Source: JBIOWF01 sp044868295
GTDB taxonomy: Bacteria > Actinomycetota > Actinomycetes > Streptosporangiales > Streptosporangiaceae
NCBI GenBank assembly: GCA_044868295.1
Contig: JBIOWF010000286.1
Location: 1-5,742, forward strand
Direction of reading: 5' to 3'
Length of the DNA: 5,742 nucleotides
The translations under genes and the position numbers were made by a program. Shown here piece after piece: positions 5,689-5,742 of this stretch (the first letter of the stretch is position 1; the number at the start of each line of letters is the position of its first letter). The notes beneath the pieces were generated by a model. The model was not told the origin of the DNA and searched no databases. It saw only the letters and a list, made by a program, of their open reading frames with translations.

Positions 5689-5742
5689 GCGACCGGCCCC
5701 GGTTCACGCTGCACATCGACCAGAACAAGTATCTGGCGGAGG
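5685..5742 (+). CDS. Probable VWA-domain protein, 5' end only
   Basis: Only the first 19 codons are present; the gene runs off the right edge. The ATG overlaps the phosphatase stop by 4 bases (ATGA) and has an AGGAGG site. The start reads MSDRPRFTLHIDQNKYLAE. The pattern F-x-hydrophobic-x-hydrophobic-x-QN-x-YL, just after a short N-terminus, resembles the opening strand of von Willebrand factor A-type proteins that I recall from actinobacterial loci with PknG and PP2C genes. That assignment rests on family memory and position; the metal-binding DxSxS motif would lie beyond the window. Confidence 0.6.
   Translation, partial: MSDRPRFTLHIDQNKYLAE

Noticed and set aside
1..5742. CRISPR array, insertion sequence or transposase
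   Set aside because: No regularly spaced direct repeats, terminal inverted repeats with target duplication, or transposase motifs were seen on either strand.

Overview
The window is GC-rich bacterial DNA with strong third-position GC bias in its genes, ATGA/TGATG stop-start overlaps, rare TTA codons and purine-rich Shine-Dalgarno sites. Together with an unmistakable PknG-type kinase, this points to a high-GC actinomycete. The family cannot be fixed from the sequence; a filamentous Streptosporangiales or Streptomyces-like host is plausible.

Left part (1-1280): this stretch is largely non-coding and holds one certain gene, a minus-strand tRNA-Ala (anticodon GGC, encoded CCA) at 481-556. The tRNA has a plausible promoter (573-601) and a plausible intrinsic terminator (433-470). 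To its left lie a sigma-70-like promoter candidate (132-159), two overlapping hairpins (181-232), and a weak trace of a possibly decayed reading frame (226-480). To its right is a long leader region, 557-1280. It carries several separate palindromes and a candidate -10 element, and probably contains the control region of the downstream operon.

Right part (1281-5742): a tightly packed plus-strand operon. (1) A 412-residue helix-rich soluble protein of unknown function, read from a TTG start and carrying the operon's only TTA codon. (2) A 743-residue PknG-family Ser/Thr kinase with a zinc ribbon, a rubredoxin-like module, a kinase domain and a TPR tail. (3) A 313-residue PP2C-type phosphatase with a double zinc ribbon at its N-terminus. 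(4) The first 19 codons of a fourth gene, probably a von Willebrand factor A-type protein. Successive genes overlap by 4, 1 and 4 bases, so they are likely transcribed and translated as a unit.

How they may work together: a soluble kinase and a soluble phosphatase from one message form a natural write/erase pair. Both carry N-terminal Cys-rich modules that could bind partners or sense metal or redox state. In mycobacteria and corynebacteria PknG phosphorylates the FHA protein GarA/OdhI and so controls 2-oxoglutarate and glutamate metabolism. Whether this copy does the same cannot be read from the window. The upstream helical protein sits where glnX/glnH lie in mycobacteria but shows no membrane segment or signal peptide, so it may be a different input or scaffold component.
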